Source: Brenneria alni (lineage in GTDB: Bacteria > Pseudomonadota > Gammaproteobacteria > Enterobacterales > Enterobacteriaceae). From it: a DNA stretch of 37,564 nucleotides. The position numbers and the translations under genes were made by a program. The notes below the pieces were generated by a model. That model ran no database searches. It was given only the letters and a program-made list of their open reading frames with translations, and was not told the origin of the DNA. The stretch lies in contig NZ_MJLZ01000042.1 in NCBI RefSeq assembly GCF_003666245.1, positions 1 to 37,564 on the forward strand, read 5' to 3'. The stretch's first letter is position 1. Each line of letters opens with the position of its first letter. Shown here piece after piece: positions 1 to 10,300 of this stretch.

Positions 1-111
1 TATATTTCCTCAATTCATTAATTATATCATGCAGTTTTACTAACTGCCACACTCTAGTTCACTCAGGGATATATTCAGATTTGTAATTGCATTACCCACA
101 TGGAGAAAATT

Positions 112-1248
112 ATGAAGTGGCGCAACAATATATCTACTAAAATTATCGAAAGAAACCCCCAAAATGTTATAAATATTCAGGCTGGTTTTGGTCCCACCGG
201 GCTACCCCATATTGGTACCTTATGTGAAGTATTAAGAACAAACATTATAAATAAATATTTGATTAAGTCAGGGCATAAAGTTAATTTTTTTCTAATATCT
301 GATGATCTCGATCCCTTTAGGAAAATCCCCTCGAATATTCCTGAAACAGATAAACTTTCACCTTTTCTTGGCAAGCCTATTTGCATGGTTCCTGACCCAT
401 TTCATGAAGTTAACTCATTCGCGGAAATGGCTGAATACCGACTCATGGAACTGGTAAAAGACTACGATATAGAGTGTCAATTGATCAAAAACTCAGATGC
501 ATATCGTGGTGGGTTTTATAACGAAACAATTAAATTATTTTTAGAAAAATACGATAAAATAAATAAATTATGCCGTATATCCACTGGGGAAATAAGGCAG
601 AGAACATATAGCATTATAATGCCGTTTTCTACGATAACAGGCAACGTTCTTGAGCATATAAACATTACGAAAATTGATCATCAACGAGGTGAGATCACTT
701 ATTTCATTCCTTCAGATGAAGTAGTTAATAAACCAGGTTTTGAATACGGTGTTTCCCTGGCTGAATTGTATAAAGACGAAATTCTAGATCGAGAAATAAA
801 GGTTTCGGCACTTAATGGGGAATGTAAACTCCAGTGGAAAGCTGATTGGGCCATGCGTCAACTTGCAAGAAGTATTGATTTTGAGATGCATGGAGAGGAT
901 TTACGTACTTCAGCGTCCGTGGCTGTCAAAATAGCTGAAATCCTTAACTACAAACCTCCCATCTTATATCCATATGGGCTTTTTCTAGATGATAAAGGAA
1001 AGAAAATATCAAAATCAAAGGGTAATGGATTCTCTCTGGAAGATGCTCGACTACTGCTTTCTCATACGGCTATCAACAAATTCCTTTCTACAACCCCAAA
1101 CGCTCTCGTCGCTTTTATCTTGCCATGTCTCCCCATCTTAACGATATGGCTCATCATAACAACAAAAATACAATTAGCCATCACAAGATGGCTCGTATTC
1201 TTACTGCCTTTCACCCTCTTAGCAAAACAGCAGCAAGAATATTTCTAG
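112..1248 (+). CDS. Class I lysyl-tRNA synthetase-like catalytic domain (5' part of a frame-split LysRS-ALDH gene)
   Basis: This is the catalytic half of a class I (LysK-type) lysyl-tRNA synthetase, which activates lysine with ATP and charges tRNA-Lys. The HIGH-type motif HIGT is at residues 33-36, and the KMSKS-type motif KISKSKGN is near residues 298-305. Between them, WKADWAMR and FLDDKG are typical of this family. I chose ATG 112 because GGAG lies seven bases upstream; an in-frame ATG at 100 has no such site. The family-like sequence stops near residue 330 (base 1101). The frame then continues as about 49 residues of unrelated hydrophobic sequence to 1248, while the missing LysRS C-terminal domain continues in the -1 frame. 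The region is visibly AT-rich compared with the rest of the window, which suggests transfer. Enterobacteria normally use class II LysRS, so this would be an extra, specialised copy. Lysine is the expected substrate, but an analogue is possible. Confidence 0.85.
   Translation: MKWRNNISTKIIERNPQNVINIQAGFGPTGLPHIGTLCEVLRTNIINKYLIKSGHKVNFFLISDDLDPFRKIPSNIPETDKLSPFLGKPICMVPDPFHEVNSFAEMAEYRLMELVKDYDIECQLIKNSDAYRGGFYNETIKLFLEKYDKINKLCRISTGEIRQRTYSIIMPFSTITGNVLEHINITKIDHQRGEITYFIPSDEVVNKPGFEYGVSLAELYKDEILDREIKVSALNGECKLQWKADWAMRQLARSIDFEMHGEDLRTSASVAVKIAEILNYKPPILYPYGLFLDDKGKKISKSKGNGFSLEDARLLLSHTAINKFLSTTPNALVAFILPCLPILTIWLIITTKIQLAITRWLVFLLPFTLLAKQQQEYF
1095..1101 (+). other. Candidate -1 frameshift site (CCCAAAC) joining the two LysRS-ALDH reading frames
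   Basis: The zero-frame codons here are ACC CCA AAC, so the bases form an X XXY YYZ slippery heptamer in the correct register. A -1 slip continues into the frame that encodes RSRRFYL and the rest of the LysRS C-terminal domain. With this joint, the distance from KGNG to the basic block matches my recollection of the class I LysRS family (22 residues). I see no strong stem-loop just downstream and no upstream Shine-Dalgarno-like enhancer. A one-base deletion in the CCCC or AAA run, real or from sequencing, explains the data equally well. Confidence 0.55.
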
Positions 1249-2915
1249 AAAGAAAAGTACCTGTATCGCTCACCGATAAAGAAAAAGCTGAACGTTGTAT
1301 TGAATTATTTTTTAGAGTGAATAATAGGCCAGTTTCAGGGCTAACCGAAGATGAATTTTCTATTTTCTACAAGTTAATTCAGCGAATTGACTCTTTGCAT
1401 AATCAATCTCGTTCTAAACTTTGTGATTTTATCCTAGAAGAGTTAACAGAAAACTATCCCGAAAAATCGCGTCGTGAACTTTATCAAGTAATGTACCGTG
1501 GTCTTTTTGGTACCGACAGCGGACCACGACTCAAAACCTGGGTATCAATGCACTCAAATGAAGAGATAGCATCTCGGCTAAATAATCCATATAGAGTGAA
1601 AGACATTGATCTAGAAAAACATTTCGCTCCGTCACTTAAGATTAACACCGTTATTGAAGCAGAAAAAAGAATGCGTAAACTCACTCTGACAAAAGAAATA
1701 AGAATAAATGAAGTTCAGGATCATTGTGATCTTCTAGCATTTGCTCTTCGAGAGAGAAAAAAGAGCATCGTGGAGTCACTTTCCGGTTACCAATGCCAGA
1801 ACGTTACGCTGGACGAAATCTCTCGTGCTTGTGATTTCCTTGAAAACATTTCTGAGAACAAAGAGTATTTCACCAGAAGAATAAATGGAGTAACGTCATT
1901 CCTTCCCCTTAATCAGCCTCTTTATGCCTCTGTATGCTTTGGATTCATTCCGTCTTTGATGGCTGATGATGTCTGTATTCGTCCTCCAACAGCTATGCAT
2001 GAACATTACAAATATCTGATGAGCGCATTAAACCTACCCAGTTTTTCAAATACTTTACAAATATCATTTGAAGATAAAGACATTTTTCTTAGTAAGCGGA
2101 TAAATGTTACTGACGCGGTGATTTTTACCGGAACTCCGGAGAATGCCCTAAAGGTCAGAAAACATTTCAAGCGAGACGTATTGTTCATTCTGAATGGTGC
2201 TGGCCATAATCCATTGATAGTCTCTGATGATGCAGATCTTCACAAAGCTCTAGACAGCGCTTTAAGAGTAGTACTTTATAATCAGGGACAGGACTGCGCA
2301 GGGCCAAACACTATCCTTGTTCATCATGACGTACATAAGCAATTTACCGACATGCTGATTACAGCACTGAAGGCCTGCCAGCATCAAGTTGGGTACTATA
2401 CAGAAAACAATGTGATTGTGGGTCCCAACAGCGACATAGACCACAGCATAAAAATTGCTTCTGAGTTTCGTACCCATCGCCAATACTGCATCTATGGAGG
2501 AGAAACCAATCCTGTTACTGGGATGATTAAACCCACCGTATTCTCAAAGCCATTAAGAGAGGGCGGCAATTACCGTGAGTTTTTCGCACCAGTATTTTTT
2601 ATACAGAAATATGACCATGATGATGAGCTTGAATCATACTTTTCTCACTCACAATATTCCGGTAATGCGATGTACATTTCGTTATTTGGTTCGAGCAGGT
2701 TTATTGATAACAGGCTCAGTTATACGTTACATCACCCAGAAAGCATATTGCGTAACACAGATCTGCATATTGAAGAGCGTGGTTTCATGCCCTATGGTGG
2801 ACAAGGTTCCTCAGCTTCATGCATCTGGATAAACGGTCAAAGAATTAGCGGAAGTACTCTTCCTCAAAGAGATATCTACAACTACCTTGTTAAACCAGCA
2901 TTGGAAGCGCAATGA
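1125..2915 (+). CDS. LysRS C-terminal domain fused to an aldehyde dehydrogenase-like domain (3' part of the frame-split gene)
   Basis: This frame is open from base 1026, and no convincing ribosome site precedes ATG 1125, so it is probably the continuation of the upstream synthetase. Its first ~145 residues are the helical anticodon-binding end of class I LysRS, ending in the diagnostic block LYQVMYRGLFGTDSGPRL. The remaining ~430 residues are an aldehyde dehydrogenase superfamily domain. The catalytic cysteine sits in NQGQDCAGPN (codon 2295-2297). The usual LELGGKNP segment reads LNGAGHNP, so the general-base Glu of hydrolytic ALDHs is replaced by Asn, as in acylating or reductive members. 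The joined product would be about 930 residues. The stop overlaps the next start (ATGA). My best guess is reduction of an activated lysyl group to an aldehyde. It could instead be a decayed gene, or a resistance synthetase with an unrelated oxidoreductase fused on. Confidence 0.75.
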   Translation: MSPHLNDMAHHNNKNTISHHKMARILTAFHPLSKTAARIFLERKVPVSLTDKEKAERCIELFFRVNNRPVSGLTEDEFSIFYKLIQRIDSLHNQSRSKLCDFILEELTENYPEKSRRELYQVMYRGLFGTDSGPRLKTWVSMHSNEEIASRLNNPYRVKDIDLEKHFAPSLKINTVIEAEKRMRKLTLTKEIRINEVQDHCDLLAFALRERKKSIVESLSGYQCQNVTLDEISRACDFLENISENKEYFTRRINGVTSFLPLNQPLYASVCFGFIPSLMADDVCIRPPTAMHEHYKYLMSALNLPSFSNTLQISFEDKDIFLSKRINVTDAVIFTGTPENALKVRKHFKRDVLFILNGAGHNPLIVSDDADLHKALDSALRVVLYNQGQDCAGPNTILVHHDVHKQFTDMLITALKACQHQVGYYTENNVIVGPNSDIDHSIKIASEFRTHRQYCIYGGETNPVTGMIKPTVFSKPLREGGNYREFFAPVFFIQKYDHDDELESYFSHSQYSGNAMYISLFGSSRFIDNRLSYTLHHPESILRNTDLHIEERGFMPYGGQGSSASCIWINGQRISGSTLPQRDIYNYLVKPALEAQ

Positions 2916-4075
2916 CAGAAAATTCCCGTGAATCCCGTTTTACGACACTGAACATGATAATTGCAGCATCCCTTGTGGGGTTGGTTACAGGGTACACACT
3001 ACCGTTGATCAGCCTGAAACTTGCCGAACAAGGGCACAGCACCGCGACACTCGGTATTCTGGCAGCACTCCCCGCTGCCGGAATGATGCTATCCTCTTTT
3101 GTTACGCCATTGTTCAGTCGTCGCCTGCACGCCAGGTATCTTTTATCGGGTAGTCTGATTATCCTTGCCGCGTCAACCGTTGCATCATGCCTACTGTCAC
3201 ACCCTTTTCCACTAATTTTACCCCGATTGCTGACAGGGCTCGCATCGGGAATCCTTATTGTTCTGGGAGAAAGCTGGATCACCGGCAGCGCTTCAAACAA
3301 GCATAAAGCTACGTTGACTGGGCTATATACCTCAGTTTTCACAGGGTGTCAGTTGATGGGGCCGTTGCTTATTGCCGCAGGGGAGAATATTCAAATATAT
3401 GCCCTATGGCTGATTTGTGGCGTGTCCGGCGCTTGTGCACTGATGCTGAAAAATTGCGCCAATATGATTCGAGCGGATGAAAGATCTTCTGCCTCTTACC
3501 GGGGTCTTATACCCTTTCTACCTGCGATTGCTTCTGGAGTACTCTGTTTCGCCTTCTTTGATGCCAGCATACTCTCACTATTTCCGCTCTATGGAATGGC
3601 ACAGGGCTTAGACGAAAAGTCTGCGATATTATTGGTAACGCTCATCTTTCTGGGTGATGCCTTATTCCAGACACCAATCGGGTGGTTGGCGGACAAATGC
3701 GGCATCATAAAAACCCATATCGGTTGCGGCATTCTTTTCTGCGTGATGCTGATATTAATTACTTTTTCGTTTTCTTATCCTGTACTTCTGGCTTCAGTGT
3801 GCATCGTACTTGGCGCCGTGGCAGGAGGACTTTACACGCTTTCCCTTGTCCGGGCAGGTCAGATATTTGTCGGTCAGCGACTGATTGTGATGAATTCACT
3901 GCTGGGGTTGTTTTGGTCTGCTGGCAGCATTTCCGGACCGCTTCTCACCGGTGCTGTCATTACGTTTTGCGGTTACGATGGGTTAATCGCTGTATTGCTT
4001 TTAACCGGTGTTTTGTTTGTAAGCATACAGTACATGTTAAGAAAAGAATGTTTATCACGTTCACTGGGCGAATAG
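2912..4075 (+). CDS. MFS transporter, probable exporter of the cassette product
   Basis: This 387-residue protein has about twelve hydrophobic segments in two halves and is an inner-membrane major facilitator superfamily transporter. The LGESWI segment near residue 115 resembles the YcaD-like drug-efflux branch. Its ATG overlaps the stop of the LysRS-ALDH gene by four bases (ATGA), so the two are translationally coupled and presumably functionally linked. The substrate cannot be read from the sequence. Export of, or self-protection against, a lysine-derived compound made by the upstream fusion is the simplest inference. No other gene follows before the tRNA; bases 4076-4225 hold nothing I recognise. 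Confidence 0.85.
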   Translation: MTENSRESRFTTLNMIIAASLVGLVTGYTLPLISLKLAEQGHSTATLGILAALPAAGMMLSSFVTPLFSRRLHARYLLSGSLIILAASTVASCLLSHPFPLILPRLLTGLASGILIVLGESWITGSASNKHKATLTGLYTSVFTGCQLMGPLLIAAGENIQIYALWLICGVSGACALMLKNCANMIRADERSSASYRGLIPFLPAIASGVLCFAFFDASILSLFPLYGMAQGLDEKSAILLVTLIFLGDALFQTPIGWLADKCGIIKTHIGCGILFCVMLILITFSFSYPVLLASVCIVLGAVAGGLYTLSLVRAGQIFVGQRLIVMNSLLGLFWSAGSISGPLLTGAVITFCGYDGLIAVLLLTGVLFVSIQYMLRKECLSRSLGE

Positions 4076-4225
4076 TTAAACCTTCACACAACTGCGCAAA
4101 CGCCCAACAAGCGACGGCATCGGTTAACACCATGGGGTATGCCTCCTTCAGGGTTGAAGAGAGGTGTACCGCGCACAGGCAAGCGACTCAGCAAACAATC
4201 CGCACCTATAACGCCCCCGATTTTC

Positions 4226-4245
4226 GTGTACTAATTTGTGTACTA
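4226..4245. repeat. Direct GTGTACTA repeats resembling integrase arm sites, between cassette and tRNA-Gly
   Basis: GTGTACTA occurs at 4226-4233 and 4238-4245, a 12-base period. Similar GTGTAC repeats are common between a tRNA 3' end and the P4-type integrase gene of genomic islands. Here no integrase gene follows; the exporter ends at 4075 instead. The repeats may be the remnant of an attachment region from which the integrase was lost. Apart from them, 4076-4358 appears gene-free. Confidence 0.4.
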
Positions 4246-4358
4246 CTTCGGCGTGGTTGACGGTGGTTTTCAGTGGATTTCGCTGGATGCGCAACAGAGC
4301 GATTACCCTGTTGAATCAGGAAGCTACAGACTTTGGTGGCTGTCTATAGAAAAGAAAT

Positions 4359-4434
<76 letters not shown>

Positions 4435-4485
4435 CCGGGAAAAGTGACGCACAGATACAAAATTCTGCATCGGTACGGGGTGCGC

Positions 4486-4513
4486 ATTATACGAGAAATA
4501 CTTTCGACCGCAA
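4486..4513 (-). promoter_or_regulatory. Sigma-70 promoter for tRNA-Gly
   Basis: Read on the minus strand there is a -35 box TTGCGG (4508-4513), a 16-base spacer and a perfect -10 box TATAAT (4486-4491). A GC-rich discriminator (GCGCACCCC) follows, as expected for a stable-RNA promoter under stringent control. The tRNA starts about 50 bases downstream. Confidence 0.75.
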
Positions 4514-4589
4514 GCCCCCGGAAATGAAAAAACGTCTGACTGCCGATAAAAACAACAACAAGGCGGTAAAATGTTCATCCACAAAGACT

Positions 4590-4623
4590 GATGACCACCG
4601 GGTTGGTTTCCCTTTTGGTCATC
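4590..4623 (-). terminator. Hairpin downstream of orn
   Basis: GATGACCA (4590-4597) pairs with TGGTCATC (4616-4623), an 8-bp stem about 20 bases after the orn stop. There is no U tract, so it may be a 3' end-protecting hairpin rather than a strong intrinsic terminator. Confidence 0.4.
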
Positions 4624-4645
4624 GTCCAGTAATGCCTAACCCGCT

Positions 4646-5188
4646 CTAAAGCTGGATGAAATGCTCGCGATAATAAGCCAGTTCCGCTAGCGACTCACGG
4701 ATATCATCCATCGCCTGATGTGTACCCTGTTTTTTAAAACCGGCCAAAATCTCAGGTTTCCAGCGGCGAGCCAGCTCTTTCAGGGTACTGACATCCAGAT
4801 AGCGATAATGGAAGTAGGCTTCCAGCTCCGGCATATACCGGAACAGAAAACGGCGATCCTGACCAATACTATTACCACAAATGGGTGACTTTCCCGCCGG
4901 TACCCATTTTTGCAGAAAAGCCAGCGTTTCCTGTTCAGCCGCACGCTCATCAACCGGGCTGGCTTTAACGCGATCAATCAAACCGCTGCCGCCATGCGTG
5001 CGTACGTTCCAATCGTCCATCAGCGCTAATTGGCTATCCGGCTGATGTACCGCCAAAACTGGCCCTTCCGCCAATACATTAAGATTGGCGTCTGTCACCA
5101 GTGTTGCAATTTCAATGATGCGATCCTGTTCAGGATCCAATCCTGTCATTTCAAGATCGATCCAGATTAGGTTATTTTCATCTACCAT
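4646..5188 (-). CDS. orn: Oligoribonuclease
   Basis: Orn is the essential DEDDh-family 3'-5' exonuclease that degrades 2-5 nt RNA fragments and pGpG in the cytoplasm. The 180-residue product matches E. coli Orn nearly throughout. The first acidic pair is D11/E13 in IWIDLEMTG, and the closing motif is in [10 protein letters not shown]. The open frame reaches upstream to 5278, but ATG 5188 (MVDENN) fits the family length and has AGGAA eight bases upstream. It diverges from rsgA across about 170 bases, as in E. coli. Confidence 0.97.
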   Translation of the reverse strand: MVDENNLIWIDLEMTGLDPEQDRIIEIATLVTDANLNVLAEGPVLAVHQPDSQLALMDDWNVRTHGGSGLIDRVKASPVDERAAEQETLAFLQKWVPAGKSPICGNSIGQDRRFLFRYMPELEAYFHYRYLDVSTLKELARRWKPEILAGFKKQGTHQAMDDIRESLAELAYYREHFIQL

Positions 5189-5306
5189 CGTAGGTATTCC
5201 TGTTTGGCCTTGTGCTGTTCCGTTGCCTGTCGTTGACAACGGCAACACATCAAGGCTTAAGTGACCAGCATTAATCAAATAGGGTGTATTATAGTCGATT
5301 CAATCG

Positions 5307-5339
5307 CCGTGGGCGATAATCAGTACCGTGGCGATAATC
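5307..5339. repeat. Short tandem repeat in the orn-rsgA intergenic region
   Basis: CCGTGGGCGATAATC (5307-5321) is repeated as CCGTGGCGATAATC (5326-5339), differing by one G. It lies just upstream of rsgA. It could be a small duplication or overlapping promoter elements; I know of no regulator with this site. Confidence 0.4.
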
Positions 5340-5359
5340 GTAGTATTAAGTGAGGCTCA

Positions 5360-6409
5360 GTGAGCAAAAAGAAACTGTCGAAAGGTCAAGAACGTCGGGT
5401 GAGCGCCAACCATCAGCGCCGCCTGAAACATGCGGATAGCAAGATCGAGTGGGAGGATAGCCAACTGGGCGAGGCCCAGGAAGGCATTATTATTAGCCGG
5501 TTCGGTATGCACGCTGATGTGGAATCCGCCGATGGCGCGCTGCACCGCTGCAATATCCGCCGTACCATAAAGTCGCTGGTCACCGGTGACCGCGTGGTCT
5601 GGCGGGCGGGCAGCGAAGCGCTTGCTGGCATCAGTGGGATTGTTGAAGCCGTTCACCCGCGCCATTCGGTGTTGACCCGTCCTGACTTCTATGACGGCGT
5701 GAAACCGATCGCCGCCAATATCGATCAGATTGTGATCGTTTCCGCTATTCTTCCTGAACTGTCGCTCAATATTATCGATCGTTATCTGGTCGCCTGTGAA
5801 ACACTGGAAGTCGAACCGCTAATCGTTCTCAATAAGATCGATCTGCTGGATGAAGAAGCCCGTCAGTTTGTTGATGGCCTGATGGATATTTACCGGGCGC
5901 TCAAGTACCCCGTGATCATGGTATCCAGCCAGACAAACCAGGGGATAGAGGAACTGAAGCAGGCGTTAACCGGGCGCATCAGTATCTTCGCCGGGCAGTC
6001 AGGGGTGGGCAAATCCAGTTTACTCAATGCCCTGCTTGCCCTGGGTGAAGAACGTATTCTGGTTAATGAGGTCTCAGATAATTCAGGGCTTGGGCAGCAC
6101 ACCACCACGGCGGCGAGGCTTTATCACTTCCCACACGGTGGGGATGTGATTGACTCGCCCGGTGTGCGTGAATTTGGTCTCTGGCATCTGGAGCCAGACC
6201 AGATTACCCGTGGCTTTATTGAGTTTCGTGAATATATTGGCAATTGTAAATTCCGGGATTGCCGTCATGAAAACGACCCCGGCTGCGCGATTAATGCTGC
6301 GCTTGAACGGGGTGAAATCGCCGCCGAGCGTTTTGATAACTATCACCGCATTCTGGAAAGCATGGCGCAGGTAAAAACACGTAAAACCTTTTCAGATACG
6401 GATAACTGA
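5360..6409 (+). CDS. rsgA: Small ribosomal subunit biogenesis GTPase RsgA
   Basis: RsgA is a circularly permuted GTPase that checks late 30S subunit maturation. The permuted motif order is visible: G4 NKID at 158-161, then the P-loop GQSGVGKS at 212-219, then G3 DSPG at 265-268. An N-terminal OB-fold precedes these. A C-terminal zinc knuckle has C296, C301, H303 and C309. The 349 residues match the E. coli length (350). The start is GTG 5360, with a GAGG-like site just upstream. Confidence 0.97.
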   Translation: MSKKKLSKGQERRVSANHQRRLKHADSKIEWEDSQLGEAQEGIIISRFGMHADVESADGALHRCNIRRTIKSLVTGDRVVWRAGSEALAGISGIVEAVHPRHSVLTRPDFYDGVKPIAANIDQIVIVSAILPELSLNIIDRYLVACETLEVEPLIVLNKIDLLDEEARQFVDGLMDIYRALKYPVIMVSSQTNQGIEELKQALTGRISIFAGQSGVGKSSLLNALLALGEERILVNEVSDNSGLGQHTTTAARLYHFPHGGDVIDSPGVREFGLWHLEPDQITRGFIEFREYIGNCKFRDCRHENDPGCAINAALERGEIAAERFDNYHRILESMAQVKTRKTFSDTDN

Positions 6410-6487
6410 CATTTATCGTATCCATCGCTACAATGCGCCGCCTTTATCCCATATTTCATGGCGCATCACTAACCCAAGAGGCTTACT

Positions 6488-7369
6488 GTGCTGGATAGTA
6501 TTAAAATCAAACTACAGTATTGGCTTCCCAAAATCTGGCTGACCCGTTTAGCTGGCTGGGGAGCTGATAAACAGGCGGGTAAACTCACCACGTTGGTGAT
6601 CGATCTGTTTGTCCGTTATTACAAGGTCAATATGCAGGAGGCGCAGCAACCTGATACCGCCGCTTACCGCACATTCAACGCGTTTTTTGTCCGTCCTATG
6701 CGGCCTGAAGTTCGCCCCGTCGATCCTCATGCGCACCGGTTGGTACAGCCGGCTGACGGCGTGCTGTCTCAGTTAGGCGCAATTACCGACGGCAGCCTAA
6801 TTCAGGCTAAAAATCACCACTACTCGCTGGAAGCCCTGCTTGCAGGCAACTATGTGATGGCCGAACAGTTCCGTGACGGTCTGTTCGCCACCACCTATTT
6901 ATCACCGCGTGATTATCACCGCGTCCATATGCCGTGTGACGGCGTGCTGCGGGAAATGATTTATGTCCCAGGGGATTTGTTCTCGGTGAATCTGCTGACG
7001 GCGGAACACGTGCCCAACCTGTTTGCCCGTAACGAGCGCCTTATTTGTCTGTTTGATACCGAATTTGGCCCGGTGGCGCAGATTCTGGTCGGCGCCACCA
7101 TTGTCGGCAGTATCGAAACCGTGTGGGCGGGAACCATTACGCCGCCGCGGGAAGGCATCATTAAGCGCTGGACATACCCGCAAGCAGGCGAGGAAGGGGC
7201 GATTGAACTGGCGAAAGGCCAGGAAATGGGGCGTTTTAAGCTAGGCTCCACCGTGATCAACCTGTTCTCACCCAATCGTGTTCAGTTTTCCGCCAACCTC
7301 GATTGCCTCAGCGTCACCCGTATGGGGGAACCTTTCGCAGAAGCGTTGAACGATGGACAGGTGGGCTGA
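6488..7369 (+). CDS. psd: Phosphatidylserine decarboxylase proenzyme
   Basis: Psd makes phosphatidylethanolamine from phosphatidylserine at the inner membrane. The proenzyme cleaves itself at the LGST motif (residues 252-255), and Ser254 becomes the pyruvoyl group of the alpha chain. The conserved core segment [16 protein letters not shown] is present. The start is GTG 6488, preceded by AAGAGG. At 293 residues it is shorter than E. coli Psd (322), mostly because it ends soon after the core. The mscM start follows two bases after the stop, so the two are co-transcribed as in E. coli. Confidence 0.97.
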   Translation: MLDSIKIKLQYWLPKIWLTRLAGWGADKQAGKLTTLVIDLFVRYYKVNMQEAQQPDTAAYRTFNAFFVRPMRPEVRPVDPHAHRLVQPADGVLSQLGAITDGSLIQAKNHHYSLEALLAGNYVMAEQFRDGLFATTYLSPRDYHRVHMPCDGVLREMIYVPGDLFSVNLLTAEHVPNLFARNERLICLFDTEFGPVAQILVGATIVGSIETVWAGTITPPREGIIKRWTYPQAGEEGAIELAKGQEMGRFKLGSTVINLFSPNRVQFSANLDCLSVTRMGEPFAEALNDGQVG

Positions 7370-7371
7370 AC

Positions 7372-10300
7372 GTGCGTCTGATTGTCACTTTTCTGCTGGG
7401 ATGTTTATTATCAACCGCCTCATTGGCCGCTCCGGCGCCCAGCGAGGCGCAGTTGCGCCAGCAATTGCAGCAGGCAGAAGCGAACAAAGGCGCCGCCGAT
7501 CAGGCTGAGATTGTCGCAGAGCTTCAGTCTGCCCTGAATGCCATGCAGGAGCGTAAAGAATCACGCGAGCGTGCGGCGCAGTATCAGCGCGTCATTGATG
7601 ATTTTCCAAAACTTATACAGGAACTGCGCCGCCTGATAACGGCAGAGGACGATAAACCGTCGGCAATCCCGAATAATCTATCTGTTAACGAACTTGAGCA
7701 ACAGCTCCTGCAAACCAGCAGCCAGCTATTAGAGCAGACTCGTCAGCTTCAGCAGGAACAGGATCGATTGCGGGAGATCAGCGATTCTCTGGGGCAACTC
7801 CCCCAACAGCAAACCGAAGCCAGCCGTTCACTCAGTGAAACCGAGCGGCGAATCCAGGCTCTGGGTTCGCCGGCTACCCCGCTGGGACAGGCACAGTTAT
7901 CTGCGCAGCAGGCTGAATCCGCGCTGCGTAAAAGCCGGGTTGATGAACTGGAACTGGCACAGCTATCTGCCAGCAACCGGCAGGAGTTATCCCGCTTACG
8001 CGCCGAACTTTATAAAAAACGTCACGACCATCTCGATACCCAACTTCAGGCGTTACGCAGCAGCATCAATAGCCTGCGCCAACGGGAAGCGGAGCAGGCG
8101 CTTGAAAAAACAGAGTTACTGGCCGAGCAAAGTGGGGATTTACCCGCGATCATCAGTTCGCAGTTGACCATCAACCGCGAGTTGTCCGTTGCCCTGAATC
8201 AACAGGCGCAGCGTATGGATCTGATCGCCTCTCAACAACGTCAGGCCGCAACGCATACCCTACAGGTTCGTCAGGCGTTGAGTACCATCCGCGAGCAGGC
8301 TCAGTGGCTGGGTGTTTCTCCCGTATTGGGTGAAACCCTGCGGGCGCAGGTCGCCCGACTGCCTGAGATGCCAAAACCGCAACTGCTGGACAGCGATATG
8401 GCGCAGTTGCGCGTACAGCGCCTGCACTTTGAAGATCTGATCAATAACCCGCATCAGGCTGAACAGGAAAAACAGGATGACGGCACGCCACTGACCAGTA
8501 CCCAGCAACGTATCCTGGCCGACCAACTGCGTACCCAGCGCGATCTGCTGACGTCGCTTATCTCTGGCTGCGACAGCCAAATCCTGGAGTTGACCAAACT
8601 CAAGGTCGCCAACAATCAACTGGAAGAGGCGCTGAACGAAACCCGTGAGGCAGCACACCGCTATCTTTTCTGGGTTGCCGATGTTGATCCCATTACCTTT
8701 TCCTACCCGTTAAAGCTGGTGCAGGATCTCACCCGGCTGCTGTCGCTGGATACCCTAACCCAACTCAGCAGCGCCATGGTGATGATGGTCACCAGCCGTG
8801 AAACCGTGATTCCATTGCTGGGCGCGCTGCTGCTGGTGGGATTCAGTATCAGTTCCCGCCGTCATTACCATGCGTTTCTGGAACGCGCCAGCAGCCGGGT
8901 GGGTAAAGTGACGCTTGACCACTTCACGTTAACTCTGCGTACCGTATTCTGGTCAATTCTGACCGCGCTGCCATTACCGGTGCTCTGGGCCGCGCTGGGT
9001 TACGGATTACAAAATGCCTGGCCTTATCCGGTAGCCGTTGCTATCGGCGACAGCGTAACGGCCACCGTACCCTTAATGTGGGTGGTGATGATCAGCGCAT
9101 CGTTCTCCCATCCTCAGGGGTTGTTTATTGTCCACTTCCGCTGGTCGCCCGAACGGGTTGCCAGGGCCATGCGCTATTACCGTCTGTCGATTGCGTTTAT
9201 CGTGCCCTTAATCATGGCGTTGATCACCTTTGATAAGCTTAACGATCGCCAATTCTCCAATACGCTGGGACGTCTGTGCTTTATTCTACTTTGCATGGCG
9301 CTGAGTCTGGTTACGACAGGCCTGAAACGGGCAGGCATTCCGCTTTATCTGGATAAGGGCGGTTCAGGGGAAAATTCAGTCAACCGGGCGATGTGGAACC
9401 TGCTGATCTGCGCGCCGCTGATCGCCGCGCTGGCATCCTGTATTGGCTACCTGGCCACGGCACAGGCCCTGCTGGTTCGCTTAGAAAAGTCGGTGTCCAT
9501 CTGGTTCCTCTTGCTGGTGGTTTATCACATTATCCGCCGCTGGATGCTTATTCAGCGGCGGCGTATCGCCTTTGACCGCGCCAAACATCGTCGCTCGGAG
9601 ATTCTGGCACAGCGCGCCCGTGGAGAAGATGACTCGCCATCCGGCGCCACGCACGAGGCAAGCTCGGAAGCCATTGAAGAACCGGTCGTCGATCTGGACG
9701 CCATTAGCGCCAAATCATTACAGTTGGTTCGTTCTATCCTGACGTTAATCGCGCTGGTTTCAGTGATTATTCTGTGGTCTGAAATTCATTCCGCGTTTGC
9801 TTTTATGGAAAACATCAGCCTGTGGGATGTAACCAGTACGGTAAAAGGCGTCGAAAGCGTACAGTCTATTACACTGGGCGCCATCCTGATTGCCATACTT
9901 ATTTTTGTGATTACCGCGCAGTTGGTGCGCAATCTGCCCGCGTTGCTTGAGCTGGCGCTGCTACAGCACTTGGATCTCTCACCCGGCAGCGGTTACGCCA
10001 TCACCACCATCAGTAAATATATTCTGATGCTCATTGGTTGCCTGATGGGGTTCTCACTCATGGGCATTGAGTGGTCCAAACTGCAATGGCTGGTCGCCGC
10101 GCTGGGTGTCGGGTTGGGATTCGGTTTGCAGGAGATTTTCGCCAACTTTATTTCCGGGCTGATTATTCTGTTTGAAAAACCGATTCGTATCGGCGATACC
10201 GTCACGATCCGCGAACTCACCGGCAGCGTTATGCGCATTAATACCCGTGCGACCACCATATCGGACTGGGATCGCAAAGAAATCATCGTGCCGAACAAAG

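Noticed and set aside
1145-1181. ATGGCT/AGCCAT stem as a frameshift stimulator
   Set aside because: It is only six base pairs with a loop of about 25 bases and starts over 40 bases after the heptamer, too weak and too far.
3682-4260. 192-residue frame overlapping the MFS gene
   Set aside because: It is an alternate frame of the transporter with a composition unlike a real protein, and it runs into the arm-like repeats.
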